From: CAZGMJ01 sp964526785 | GTDB taxonomy: Bacteria > Planctomycetota > Phycisphaerae > Sedimentisphaerales > Anaerobacaceae | Direction of reading: 5' to 3' | Length of the DNA: 64,000 nucleotides | Assembly: GCA_964526785.1 (NCBI GenBank) | Contig: CAZGMJ010000020.1 | Span: forward strand, 12,667-76,666 | Shown: positions 8,736-17,121 of the stretch, in pieces | Position numbering within the stretch: position 1 is the stretch's first letter | Layout of the letters: each line of letters opens with the position of its first letter | The notes under the pieces: generated by a model | Database searches by the model: none | Told to the model about the DNA's origin: nothing | What the model saw: the letters and a program-made list of their open reading frames with translations, nothing else | Made by a program: the position numbers and the translations under genes

Positions 8736-9512
8736 CTACCGCCCTTCCGAAAGGCGCTCGGCATTGAAATCATCCAACTGGTCAATGGCCCGTATCTTCC
8801 TGGCCGTGCTCTCGAAATCGTACTCCAAACGAACGAAATGGACTCGATTGTCCTTCACATACACATAGCTCGACCGGTTGTCCCGGTCTCGTGGCTGGCC
8901 GACCGAACCGATATTGATAATCGCCTTTTCTTCCGGAATGATCGGATACGCTTCGCCCAGTTCGTCCGGCGGATAGAAATCGGGCTCGTCGAGGAAAACG
9001 CCCGGCATGTGCGTATGTCCCACGAAACAGATGTGCTCCACACGCTCGAAGAGCAACCGCACCTTGGCGGGATTTGTGTAAACATCATCGGGAAAGATAT
9101 ACTCGTTGACCGGCTTGCGCGGAGACGCATGCACGAAATCAATCGTCGTGGAGGTCTCGCCCAGTTTCGCTTTCAAGGTCCGCCGCATCGGCAGTTCGCC
9201 CAGAAAGCTCCACCGCCGATCTCCCTTTTCGCGGTTTTCCTCCGACTCGAGCACGCCGCGCGTCCAGAAACTCGCCTGTTCGGCCGCGTAATTGAAATTC
9301 GTCGGCTCATAAAACACGGCGTAATCATGGTTGCCAAGCACGCACCATTTGCTGCGATCGATGATCAGATCGAGACATTCCCGCGGATTCGGTCCATATC
9401 CGACAACGTCGCCAAGACAGTAGATGGTCTTGATGCCGCGCTTCTCAATGTCGGCCAACACAACCGTAAGAGCCTCAATGTTCGAATGTATATCGCTTAC
9501 AACTGCAAACAT
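8736..9512 (-). CDS. metallophosphoesterase, YfcE/MJ0936-like
   Basis: A 258-residue calcineurin-like phosphoesterase. All metal-binding blocks are present: DIHSN at the N-terminus, GDVVGYGPNP, GNHD, a His in FVHASP, and GHTHMP near the C-terminal third. This arrangement is that of small cytoplasmic phosphodiesterases or diadenosine-tetraphosphatase-like enzymes; the true substrate cannot be read from sequence. I chose ATG 9512 because GTGGAAAAA lies just upstream; ATG 9539 is also in frame. It is divergent from lptB and is the first gene of the minus-strand series leading to yidC and mnmE, 81 bp apart. Confidence 0.85.
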   Translation of the reverse strand: MFAVVSDIHSNIEALTVVLADIEKRGIKTIYCLGDVVGYGPNPRECLDLIIDRSKWCVLGNHDYAVFYEPTNFNYAAEQASFWTRGVLESEENREKGDRRWSFLGELPMRRTLKAKLGETSTTIDFVHASPRKPVNEYIFPDDVYTNPAKVRLLFERVEHICFVGHTHMPGVFLDEPDFYPPDELGEAYPIIPEEKAIINIGSVGQPRDRDNRSSYVYVKDNRVHFVRLEYDFESTARKIRAIDQLDDFNAERLSEGR

Positions 9513-9659
9513 ACGTTTTTCCACTGTTTTCAGAATCATTAAGATTTCGCCGGAAGTCGCAACAATAGCAGAAAGAGGCTGCGAATACCAGCACATTTAT
9601 GAGTTTTGCGGCGTTGTTGGAGTTCGCTGCGCCCCGGTTGGCCCTTATCAAAACAGGGT

Positions 9660-9687
9660 TTGCACAAGATGCCCCCCACGTTATAAT
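9660..9687 (+). promoter_or_regulatory. sigma-70-type promoter of lptB-def
   Basis: TTGCAC at 9660-9665, 16 bases, then a perfect TATAAT at 9682-9687. The predicted start near 9694 leaves a leader of about 60 bases before lptB. The -35 box is only a partial match to TTGACA, but the same TTGCA core recurs before several other genes in the window. Confidence 0.6.
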
Positions 9688-9753
9688 ACGCCCGGCAGTG
9701 AGAGCCGCAACGAACCACTGGCAAAACGAGATCAAGAGGCACGAGACAGACAT

Positions 9754-10509
9754 ATGGTCGGCATGACGCTTTTGGAAACACGCAACCTCGTCAAGAAATA
9801 CTCCGGCCGGACCGTCGTCAACCAGGTCTCGATTGCCATCAGTCAGCAGAGTATTGTCGGCCTGCTCGGACGCAATGGGGCGGGGAAAACCACATCTTTT
9901 CGTATGATTATGGGCATGATCATCCCGAATGGAGGCTCGGTTGTCTTCGAAGGCCGGGACATAACCAAACTGCCCATGTATAAGCGTGCTCGGCTCGGGA
10001 TTGGCTATCTCTCACAGGAACCAAGCATTTTCCAGCGTCTCAGCGTGCGCGACAACCTCTACGCCATCCTTGAAACCATGTCGATCACAAGGGCCGAACG
10101 CAATAAGAGGGCGCGTGCTCTGATCGAACGCTTCGGGCTGACAGAAGTGGCCGGCAGCCAGGGAAGATTTCTGTCCGGCGGCGAACGACGCAAACTCGAG
10201 ATTGCCCGCGCTATGGTAACGGATCCGTCGCTGATTCTGCTCGACGAACCCTTCAGCGGCGTAGATCCCATCGCCGTGGAGGATCTGCAGCGTGAAATCA
10301 GACAACTCGTATCTTCAGGCGTGAGCATTCTCATCACCGACCACAATGTCGAACGAACGCTTGAAGTCGTCGATCAGGCCTATATTATCGATCACGGCAA
10401 GGTCATCGGGGCCGGATCGCCGGCCAGCATCATCCGCAACGAGACCGTCCGCAAGCTGTACCTCGGTAACACGTTCAGCGGCCATGAATTCGGCGATGAT
10501 GCACAATGA
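9754..10509 (+). CDS. lptB: LPS export ABC transporter ATPase LptB
   Basis: A 251-residue ABC ATPase. Walker A GRNGAGKTT is at 39-47, the signature LSGGE at 140-144, Walker B ILLDEP with Asp164-Glu165, and the switch His at 197 in TDHNV. The segment DEPFSGVDPIAV (164-175) is the LptB hallmark that separates it from amino-acid transporter ATPases such as LivG. LptB energises extraction of lipopolysaccharide from the inner membrane with LptF/LptG and the LptC-A bridge. None of those partners is in the window. Starts at 9754 and 9763 are both in frame; I used the first. It is followed by def after 32 bp in the same direction. Confidence 0.9.
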   Translation: MVGMTLLETRNLVKKYSGRTVVNQVSIAISQQSIVGLLGRNGAGKTTSFRMIMGMIIPNGGSVVFEGRDITKLPMYKRARLGIGYLSQEPSIFQRLSVRDNLYAILETMSITRAERNKRARALIERFGLTEVAGSQGRFLSGGERRKLEIARAMVTDPSLILLDEPFSGVDPIAVEDLQREIRQLVSSGVSILITDHNVERTLEVVDQAYIIDHGKVIGAGSPASIIRNETVRKLYLGNTFSGHEFGDDAQ

Positions 10510-10541
10510 CCAGCTTTTGAAATGCCCTGAGGAAGCTGAAA

Positions 10542-11063
10542 ATGGTTGATATAGACAAATGCAGGATCACACGTTATCCCCGCGAAGTCCTTGCTGAGCG
10601 GGCTCAGCCGGTCCAGGAAATCAACGACAATATACGCCGGCTCGTTGACAAAATGATCGATATCATGATCGAGAATAAGGGCGTTGGGCTGGCGGCACCG
10701 CAGGCGGGCGTACCGCTTCGATTGTTCGTTATATCTCTCGACGGCACCCGCGAAAACGCCAGAGCATATATCAACCCAACCGTGACGCCGGAAGGCGACC
10801 TCGCAAGTTTTGAAGAGGGCTGTCTCTCAGTCCCCGGTATTTACACCGCCATAAAACGCTATGAAAAATGCTCGGTGGTGGCGACCGACCTTTCAGGCAG
10901 GGAATTCCACGATAAAGGTGAAGGCCTGTATGCCCGCGCGCTGCAGCACGAGTACGACCATATCGAGGGCATTACCATTGTCAACCGCATGGGCCAGGCG
11001 GCCAGGATTGTTCATCGCCGTCAACTCAAGAAGCTCAAGAACAAGAGTGAGAAGGACACCTGA
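10542..11063 (+). CDS. def: peptide deformylase
   Basis: A 173-residue metalloenzyme that removes the formyl group from the N-terminal methionine of new proteins. All three family motifs are intact: GVGLAAPQ (47-54), EGCLSVPG (92-99) whose Cys94 binds metal, and QHEYDH (135-140) with two metal-binding histidines and the catalytic Glu. GAGGAAG lies eight bases before the ATG. It is part of the widespread def-fmt-rsmB group, here preceded by lptB. The C-terminal tail is basic (RRQLKKLKNKSEK). Confidence 0.97.
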   Translation: MVDIDKCRITRYPREVLAERAQPVQEINDNIRRLVDKMIDIMIENKGVGLAAPQAGVPLRLFVISLDGTRENARAYINPTVTPEGDLASFEEGCLSVPGIYTAIKRYEKCSVVATDLSGREFHDKGEGLYARALQHEYDHIEGITIVNRMGQAARIVHRRQLKKLKNKSEKDT

Positions 11064-11246
11064 GTGTCCTGCGGCTTCGCAGTTGCAATCATTCCCAACT
11101 CCGAATAATCGTTTTCTCTTTATACGTCGGCACGTTTGCTGTATCCTCTCGACCGGTGGGGCCGTGGGGTTTGGTGACTTCGTTGCGTCATCCGCACCGA
11201 ACGGCCCCGCAGAACCGAACAAGTTGATTGCAGACCCGTTCATCCT

Positions 11247-12200
11247 ATGAAGATAGTCTACTTTGGCAGCGGACAATTCGGCATCAATTGCCTCGATGCG
11301 ATCGCTCCGTCGCGCCACAGCATCGAATTGATCGTCACTCAGCCCCCCAGAGGTGCCGGCAGAGGCCGAAAGACAAGACGTACAGCGGTAGCTTCATGGG
11401 CCGAGAGGCAAGCCGTACGCACCGTTGCGACCGATAATGTCAATGCGAAGAGCATTGTAGATCAGGTCAGGGCCGCCGAGCCGGACATTATAGTGGTCAT
11501 CGCGTTCGGCCAGAAAGTCAGCAGTGAGCTGATCGAGTTGCCGCCCAATAGCGCGATAAACGTGCACTCTTCGCTGCTGCCCAAATACCGCGGCGCTGCA
11601 CCAGTTAATTGGGCTATCATAAATGGCGAGACCGAAACCGGCGTCAGTATCATAACACTGGCCCGCAAAATGGATGCAGGCCACATTCTCGCCCAGGAAA
11701 AGACCCCGATCCATCCCGATGAGACCGCCGGCGAGCTTCACGACAGACTCGCCGTTATTTCAGCACCGCTGCTGATCGAAACACTGGATCACATCGAAGA
11801 AGGCACCGCCACCTACCGAATACAGGAGGATTCCAGGGCAACACTGGCCCCGAAGCTGAAGAAATCCGATGGACGGATTGATTTCAACGATGACGCCGAA
11901 AAGGTCCGATGCCGGATACGGGGTCTGTGGCCCTGGCCGGAGGCCTCGGCGAAATACTGCCCGAGCGAGCACGGAAAGTCAATCCGTGTTATCATTGCCC
12001 GCGCCGATGTCGTCGAAACGGCCAATCCGCAGAAGCTCCCGCCCGGCAGCGTAGACGAAGACTTGAATGTAATATGCGCTCGCAACGCTCTGCATATCCG
12101 ACAGATCAAGCCCGAAGGCTCCCGTCTGATGCACTTCAAGGCATTCGTCAACGGTCGGAATGTCCGCCCCGGCGACGTCTTCCGGAAGCTGGACGACTGA
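11247..12200 (+). CDS. fmt: methionyl-tRNA formyltransferase
   Basis: A 317-residue enzyme that formylates the initiator Met-tRNA with 10-formyltetrahydrofolate, the counterpart of the deformylase just upstream. The N-terminal formyltransferase domain has MKIVYFGSGQFG, the catalytic stretch NVHSSLLPKYRG (105-116) and the MDAG loop with Asp143. The C-terminal OB-like tRNA-binding domain covers about 210-310. Length matches the family. The 183 bp gap to def is the longest in this group and may hold its own promoter, but I see no convincing boxes. It is separated from rsmB by only three bases. Confidence 0.96.
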   Translation: MKIVYFGSGQFGINCLDAIAPSRHSIELIVTQPPRGAGRGRKTRRTAVASWAERQAVRTVATDNVNAKSIVDQVRAAEPDIIVVIAFGQKVSSELIELPPNSAINVHSSLLPKYRGAAPVNWAIINGETETGVSIITLARKMDAGHILAQEKTPIHPDETAGELHDRLAVISAPLLIETLDHIEEGTATYRIQEDSRATLAPKLKKSDGRIDFNDDAEKVRCRIRGLWPWPEASAKYCPSEHGKSIRVIIARADVVETANPQKLPPGSVDEDLNVICARNALHIRQIKPEGSRLMHFKAFVNGRNVRPGDVFRKLDD

Positions 12201-12203
12201 GCC

Positions 12204-13583
12204 ATGGCAGGTCCACCGAACATCTCCGCCAGACGTCTGGCCGTCACCGTTCTCGGTCAGTGCGACCCGAAGCATAAGTACGTTGCAACCAGACTTCACG
12301 AAGTGCTCGCGCAGACCGGCGAAAAACAGCGTGCAACGGACCTTGTACTCGGTTCCTTACGAAACCGCATCGCGATCGACACCATCATCTCGACCTATTC
12401 GGGCAAGCCGACCAGACGCATACCCCGGCCTGTGCTCAACACGCTGCGCGTAGCCGTCTATGAACTGGCGTACGTCCCGCAGACGCCTGCGTATTCTATC
12501 GTCAACGAGGCCGTCGAGAATATCAAACAGCTATCCGGCCGCAAACAGGTGGGCTTTGTCAATGCCGTGCTGCGCAAGGTATCTACCCGCATTCTCTCCC
12601 GCTGCGAACCGCTCGCTGAAAGCCCCGCCACACGAGCACTGCCCCGGACACCGCAGTCGGCTTGTCTCTTCGACAGCGATATATTGCCCGATCCGGCAAC
12701 ATCGCCGCAACAGTACTTGAAGACGGCCTTTTCCCTGCCCGCCTGGCTCGTCCACGAATGGCTTGATAAGTGCGGATATGAAGCCGCCAGAGATATTTGC
12801 TTTGGCTCTAATCGCAAGCCCTCGATACACCTCCGGCCGAATGTGTTGCGGACCGATCCGAACCGACTGGCGGAGATACTGAAAGAATCGGACATCCAGA
12901 CGCACCCTGCATCCGACGCACCCATTCTGGCCGTCGAAAGTCCGCATGATATTTCCGATCTGCCGGGCTTCAATGATGCGCTCTTCGTAGTGCAGGATTT
13001 GGCGGCATGGTATCCGGTAGCGATGTTGAAACCGCAGGCTGGCTGGCGAGTTCTGGATCTCTGCGCCGCCCCGGGGACCAAGACGACCCAACTGGCGGAA
13101 GCTACAAATGACGCGGCGGACATTGTCGCTACCGATATCGATGCCGAGCGGCTCGATCGCGTTCGGGACAATATTGCGCGCCTCGACCTCCAAAGCATCA
13201 AACTGATTGCCTTTTCCGATCTGCGAGATCACGCCGGAAAGGACGGGCTCTTTGACGCTGTCCTGCTTGATGCGCCCTGCTCGAACACGGGCGTTATGGC
13301 AAAACGCATTGAAGCCCGGTATCGTCTATCCCCCGGCCTTGTCACTGCAATGTCGCAGACCCAGATGAACCTCCTGGAGACCGCCGCCGATCTGACAAAG
13401 CCGGCAGGAACGATTTGTTACAGTACATGCAGCATCCTCAGTGAAGAAAACGGGGATTGTGTCCGGACTTTTCTTTCTACGCACTCGGGCTGGGAACTCG
13501 TCGACGAGAAGCTGACTTTCCCGGATGCCGCCGGATTCGATCACGACGGCGGCTATGTCGCTATCATCCGCAAGAAGACGTGA
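12204..13583 (+). CDS. rsmB: 16S rRNA m5C967 methyltransferase RsmB
   Basis: 459 residues. An N-terminal NusB-like RNA-binding domain (about 8-135) is joined to a SAM-dependent cytosine-C5 methyltransferase domain. LDLCAAPGTKT (284-294) is the SAM-binding motif I; DAPCS with Cys359 and YSTCS with Cys409 are the two catalytic-cysteine motifs of the RNA m5C family. The NusB-like extension identifies RsmB rather than RsmF or tRNA enzymes. A 3 bp gap to fmt indicates co-transcription and translational coupling. A spacer of about 30 residues around 135-170 before the methyltransferase part is poorly conserved by eye. Confidence 0.95.
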   Translation: MAGPPNISARRLAVTVLGQCDPKHKYVATRLHEVLAQTGEKQRATDLVLGSLRNRIAIDTIISTYSGKPTRRIPRPVLNTLRVAVYELAYVPQTPAYSIVNEAVENIKQLSGRKQVGFVNAVLRKVSTRILSRCEPLAESPATRALPRTPQSACLFDSDILPDPATSPQQYLKTAFSLPAWLVHEWLDKCGYEAARDICFGSNRKPSIHLRPNVLRTDPNRLAEILKESDIQTHPASDAPILAVESPHDISDLPGFNDALFVVQDLAAWYPVAMLKPQAGWRVLDLCAAPGTKTTQLAEATNDAADIVATDIDAERLDRVRDNIARLDLQSIKLIAFSDLRDHAGKDGLFDAVLLDAPCSNTGVMAKRIEARYRLSPGLVTAMSQTQMNLLETAADLTKPAGTICYSTCSILSEENGDCVRTFLSTHSGWELVDEKLTFPDAAGFDHDGGYVAIIRKKT

Positions 13584-13625
13584 GAATGGCTGTGAAAGGC
13601 AATCGGCCGCACGGTAGCTTCCTGC

Positions 13626-15029
13626 TCACCGCCACTTCGGCCCTTCGGCGTCCACCTCCGCATGGAGCTTTTGCAGGACTCGTTTCATTTGCTCCAAACG
13701 CTCGGTCTGCTCTTCCGCAAGATTGTTTGTTTCAGCCAAATCCTCGCGCAGGTTGTACAACTCGAAGGTCTGCAGATCGCTGTCGGCCAGTATCTTCCAA
13801 TCCCCGCGCCGCATAGCGACCGTAAACGGCTTGCTTATGGCACGGTCATAGCGCCAATACAGGGGAACGCGGCGTTTCAATTTGCGCCCACTGAAGATCG
13901 GCAGGAAACTCGCTCCGTCGATCGCACGGCCATCGGGCACAGCCGCCCCCGCCATCGCACAGAGACCCGGCAGCACATCCGTGCCACAAACGGGCTCAGA
14001 ACACACCGCTCCCGCTTTCGCCCAACCCGGCCAGCGAATAATACCGGGAACGCGAATGCCGCCCTCGTACATGTGCAGCTTCATCCCGCGAAGCGGGCCG
14101 GGCGAACCATAGCTGCGATGCGCGCCGCGGTAACGGTTCAGCGTCTCCGGCCCGTTGTCGCTGGTGAACATTACAAACGTATCGTCCCTGAGGTGCATCT
14201 CATCCAGCGCATGCATCAGCCGGCCGAATTCGTGGTCCATCTGCGTGACGTTGCCGTAGTAGATTGCCTCTTCATGCCCCTCGTACATCTCCATGAATTG
14301 CCTGCTCGTTGCAATTGGCTCATGGGGTGAATGAAACCATACGAACAGACAAAACGGCTTCGACTTGTCGCGGCCGTTTTCCAGCCACTCTATGGCCTCG
14401 GAGACAATCAGCGTCGAAGAATAACCCTCCAGCGGCTCGACGCGCTGCCCGTTGCGCACGAAGTTGTTCGGATTGTGATGCGACGGGCTGGCGTTGTTCT
14501 GCGTCGAGAACCAGTGATCGAAGCCGTGGTCGCCGGGCTGAGGCTGTTGTGGCGAATTGAACTTGCCGTTGCAGTGCCACTTGCCACTATGGCACGTTGT
14601 ATAGCCTGCCCGCCGCAGCAGCGTGGCAACCGTTAGCTCGCTGGCCCTCAGGTGCATAGCGTTGTTGTCCGGAATCCAGTCGTAAACTCCACAGCGGTAA
14701 GGGGTGCGTCCGGTCAGCATGCCCGCTCTGGCAGGCGAGCAAACCGGTGCGGCCGCATAGCAATCCGTCAGCTTCATCCCTTCGCGGGCGAACTGATCCA
14801 GATGCGGTGTGCGAATATGCGGATGGCCGTAACACTGCAGATCGCCGTAGCCCAGATCGTCGCACAGTACAACGACCATGTTGGGCCTTTGCTTTCTTGC
14901 CGGACGCGAGACGCCCCAAAGAGCGCCGGAAAATCCGCCCAGGACCAGATAAACTCCGCCCACGCCGACGCCGCGCATAAGCTCTCGTCTATCGATCATG
15001 CTTCTTGCCCTTGTTGCCTTTGTATCCAT
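13626..15029 (-). CDS. exported formylglycine-dependent sulfatase
   Basis: 467 residues, arylsulfatase (S1) family. The leader has a twin-arginine pattern, DRRELMRG (13-20), before a hydrophobic stretch, suggesting Tat export after folding. Asp57-Asp58 bind calcium; CSPAR (97-101) is the site at which Cys97 is converted to formylglycine by a sulfatase-modifying enzyme; GKWH (149-152), HSPHEP (233-238) and DNG (291-293) supply remaining active-site residues. The substrate is probably a sulfated polysaccharide, as is common in planctomycetes, but cannot be specified. ATG 14999 (the next in-frame Met) would give a more compact Tat leader and is a good alternative start. It is convergent with rsmB and divergent from dnaA. 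Confidence 0.93.
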   Translation of the reverse strand: MDTKATRARSMIDRRELMRGVGVGGVYLVLGGFSGALWGVSRPARKQRPNMVVVLCDDLGYGDLQCYGHPHIRTPHLDQFAREGMKLTDCYAAAPVCSPARAGMLTGRTPYRCGVYDWIPDNNAMHLRASELTVATLLRRAGYTTCHSGKWHCNGKFNSPQQPQPGDHGFDHWFSTQNNASPSHHNPNNFVRNGQRVEPLEGYSSTLIVSEAIEWLENGRDKSKPFCLFVWFHSPHEPIATSRQFMEMYEGHEEAIYYGNVTQMDHEFGRLMHALDEMHLRDDTFVMFTSDNGPETLNRYRGAHRSYGSPGPLRGMKLHMYEGGIRVPGIIRWPGWAKAGAVCSEPVCGTDVLPGLCAMAGAAVPDGRAIDGASFLPIFSGRKLKRRVPLYWRYDRAISKPFTVAMRRGDWKILADSDLQTFELYNLREDLAETNNLAEEQTERLEQMKRVLQKLHAEVDAEGPKWR

Positions 15030-15104
15030 AGACGATCCAATCCGATAATCAAAAGGAAAGCACTACTGCAAATACGACACTGTCTGTCACCCTGCGCGAC
15101 GCGC

Positions 15105-15290
15105 AACTGCAATCCACAACTTTTCCACAACGGGAGTTTATGCTGTGCAAAAGCTGTTGAAAAGCGCTTTTTTTTTGCACGTAAAACCAGTGCGCATCTA
15201 CACCTCGCGCAAGTGGAAAAGAAAACGGGAAAATCAGCGTTGATTTGATACCGGATGCACCAATAATAGTACTGATACTTGTGAATACAA
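15105..15290. other. candidate oriC / DnaA autoregulatory region
   Basis: The 357 bp spacer (15030-15386) between the sulfatase and dnaA contains several DnaA-box-like 9-mers: CAATCCACA (15110-15118) and TTTTCCACA (15121-15129), 11 bp apart on one strand; TGTGCAAAA (15144-15152, reverse of TTTTGCACA); TTTTGCACG (15173-15181); AGTGGAAAA (15212-15220, reverse of TTTTCCACT); and TGTGAATAC (15280-15288, weaker). A run of nine T lies at 15168-15176. Two match TTWTNCACA exactly. This fits either an origin of replication next to dnaA or DnaA self-regulation of its promoter. Confidence 0.5.
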
Positions 15291-15386
15291 GGATGTAACC
15301 AGAGTTGACGAACCCGTCCCCGTTTGATGATTTTTCTTTTGCGTGGGGCCAGTTGAGGCACAGACCGTACCCAGGGGAGCGCGTCG

Positions 15387-16868
15387 ATGCAAAGCACGAT
15401 CATGGATGATAGCCAGGGCACGACCGTCGGAACAGTAGATGCTGTCAACGAGATTCTGAGCAGGAGAATCGGTGCACAGAAATACCGCATCTGGTTCAAG
15501 AATTCGACGAAGCTCTCGTTTGCCGATGGGTATCTCAAGGTAGGCGTTCCGAATCTCTTTATAGCGAGCTGGATAGAGAGCCACTTCACCGACGAAATCA
15601 AGGCGGCCGTGCGAGAAGCGACCGGCGAGGTTCCCCGCATATCCTTCAATGTCGATCCCGAACTGGCGGGACATCAGCGACGCACGCAACTGGACTCTCA
15701 GGCCAGATTCGCGGAAAAGCCGGCCGTCGGTTCCACCGCTGGAAAGAACCCAAATGTCGACCAGAACCGCAAGAGTACGCCGCGAAGCCTCGAACTCACC
15801 CTGGACAACTTCATCGTAGGCTCCTCCAACCAACTGGCGTACAATGCGGCCAGAGTCGTCGTCAACGACGAACAAAGCCCGTTCAATCCGCTGTTCATTC
15901 ACGGCGGCTACGGTGTAGGCAAGACGCACCTGCTCCAGGGCATCTGCAATGCGATCCGCCTCAAACGGCCGCAAACCAAGTGGCTCTATCTATCGGCCGA
16001 AGAATTCGCCAACCAGTTCGTGCTCGCGCTGAAGCTCCGAAAGCTTGAGGCATTCCGCCAAAAGATGCGGCGGACCGATCTGCTGGCCATAGACGATATC
16101 CACTTTCTCGCCAGCAAGCCGTCTACCCAGGAAGAGTTCCTTCATACATTCAACACAATCAGCCTGGCGGGCAAACAGGTTGTCTTGGCCTCCGATGCAC
16201 ATCCTAAAATGATCGGGCAGCTCAGCGAGAAACTCGTCAATCGGTTTGTCTCCGGAATGGTTGTCAAGATCGACACCCCCGATTTGAAGACACGATGCGA
16301 GATCTGCCGCCAGTACGCCGAGAAAATGATGCGCAACTCGTTTTCTCGCAAGTTCGGCAGCCGCGGCATCTCGAAAACCATCCCCGACAGCGTCATTCAG
16401 TACATCTGTGAAAACCTTCGCACGAATGTGCGCGAGCTTGAAGGGGCCCTCCTGAAACTGCTGGCCTTCGCTTCGCTCCAGAATCAGAAGATCAGCCTCT
16501 CGATGGCCAGGACGGTCCTGGCCGAGCACATCGCTCGGACCGATCCAATCGTGCACATATCGGATATCGAATCGGCCGTAGCAACCTATTTCGGCACGAC
16601 GCCGGCCAGCATTCACTCCTCCAAGAAGGATCGAACCGTGGCCATGGCCCGCCACTTCAGCATGTACCTGACGCGGAAACATACGAACATGTCATCGTGC
16701 GAGATCGGTCGATTCATGGGCAATAAAAACCACGCCACGGTGCTGACGGCGTGCAAGAAGATCGACGAGTTCGTCAAATGCAACAAGGAACTGAACTGGC
16801 AGGGTCCCACCGGCAACCGTGTCGCCACCGCCAGAGCGATATTGACTGAACTTGAAGCCGGCCTCTGA
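15387..16868 (+). CDS. dnaA: chromosomal replication initiator DnaA
   Basis: A 493-residue replication initiator with the four usual domains. Domain I covers about 15-85; a variable linker rich in polar residues follows (90-135). The AAA+ domain has Walker A GGYGVGKT (173-180), Walker B LLAIDD (232-237) and sensor regions up to about 345. Domain IV, the DNA-binding helix-turn-helix, ends in GNKNHATVL (445-453), where most DnaA proteins have GGRDHTTVL-like sequence; His449 and Thr451 are kept but the Arg and Asp are Lys and Asn. GGGGAG lies seven bases before ATG 15387. It is divergent from the sulfatase across a spacer with DnaA-box-like sites. dnaN and recF are not adjacent. Confidence 0.96.
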   Translation: MQSTIMDDSQGTTVGTVDAVNEILSRRIGAQKYRIWFKNSTKLSFADGYLKVGVPNLFIASWIESHFTDEIKAAVREATGEVPRISFNVDPELAGHQRRTQLDSQARFAEKPAVGSTAGKNPNVDQNRKSTPRSLELTLDNFIVGSSNQLAYNAARVVVNDEQSPFNPLFIHGGYGVGKTHLLQGICNAIRLKRPQTKWLYLSAEEFANQFVLALKLRKLEAFRQKMRRTDLLAIDDIHFLASKPSTQEEFLHTFNTISLAGKQVVLASDAHPKMIGQLSEKLVNRFVSGMVVKIDTPDLKTRCEICRQYAEKMMRNSFSRKFGSRGISKTIPDSVIQYICENLRTNVRELEGALLKLLAFASLQNQKISLSMARTVLAEHIARTDPIVHISDIESAVATYFGTTPASIHSSKKDRTVAMARHFSMYLTRKHTNMSSCEIGRFMGNKNHATVLTACKKIDEFVKCNKELNWQGPTGNRVATARAILTELEAGL

Positions 16869-17121
16869 TCGCTACTGCGAAAACCGCGCTGCTCAACCAG
16901 CTTATACGCCCGCGAATGCCGGAAAAGCCCACAGTTCGTTCTGCTCTTCCATAACCGATGCATTTGGCCGGCACACCTGCAGAACGCAACGACCTTTCTT
17001 TCTGCCGCCCCGCAGCATACAATGTCGGATGCTGACTGTTTTAGTCGCAGGTACCCTGCACACTCGACACAGCACCTGGAACTGCTGACGACTATCTACG
17101 AACAGCCGACGGGAATAGACT

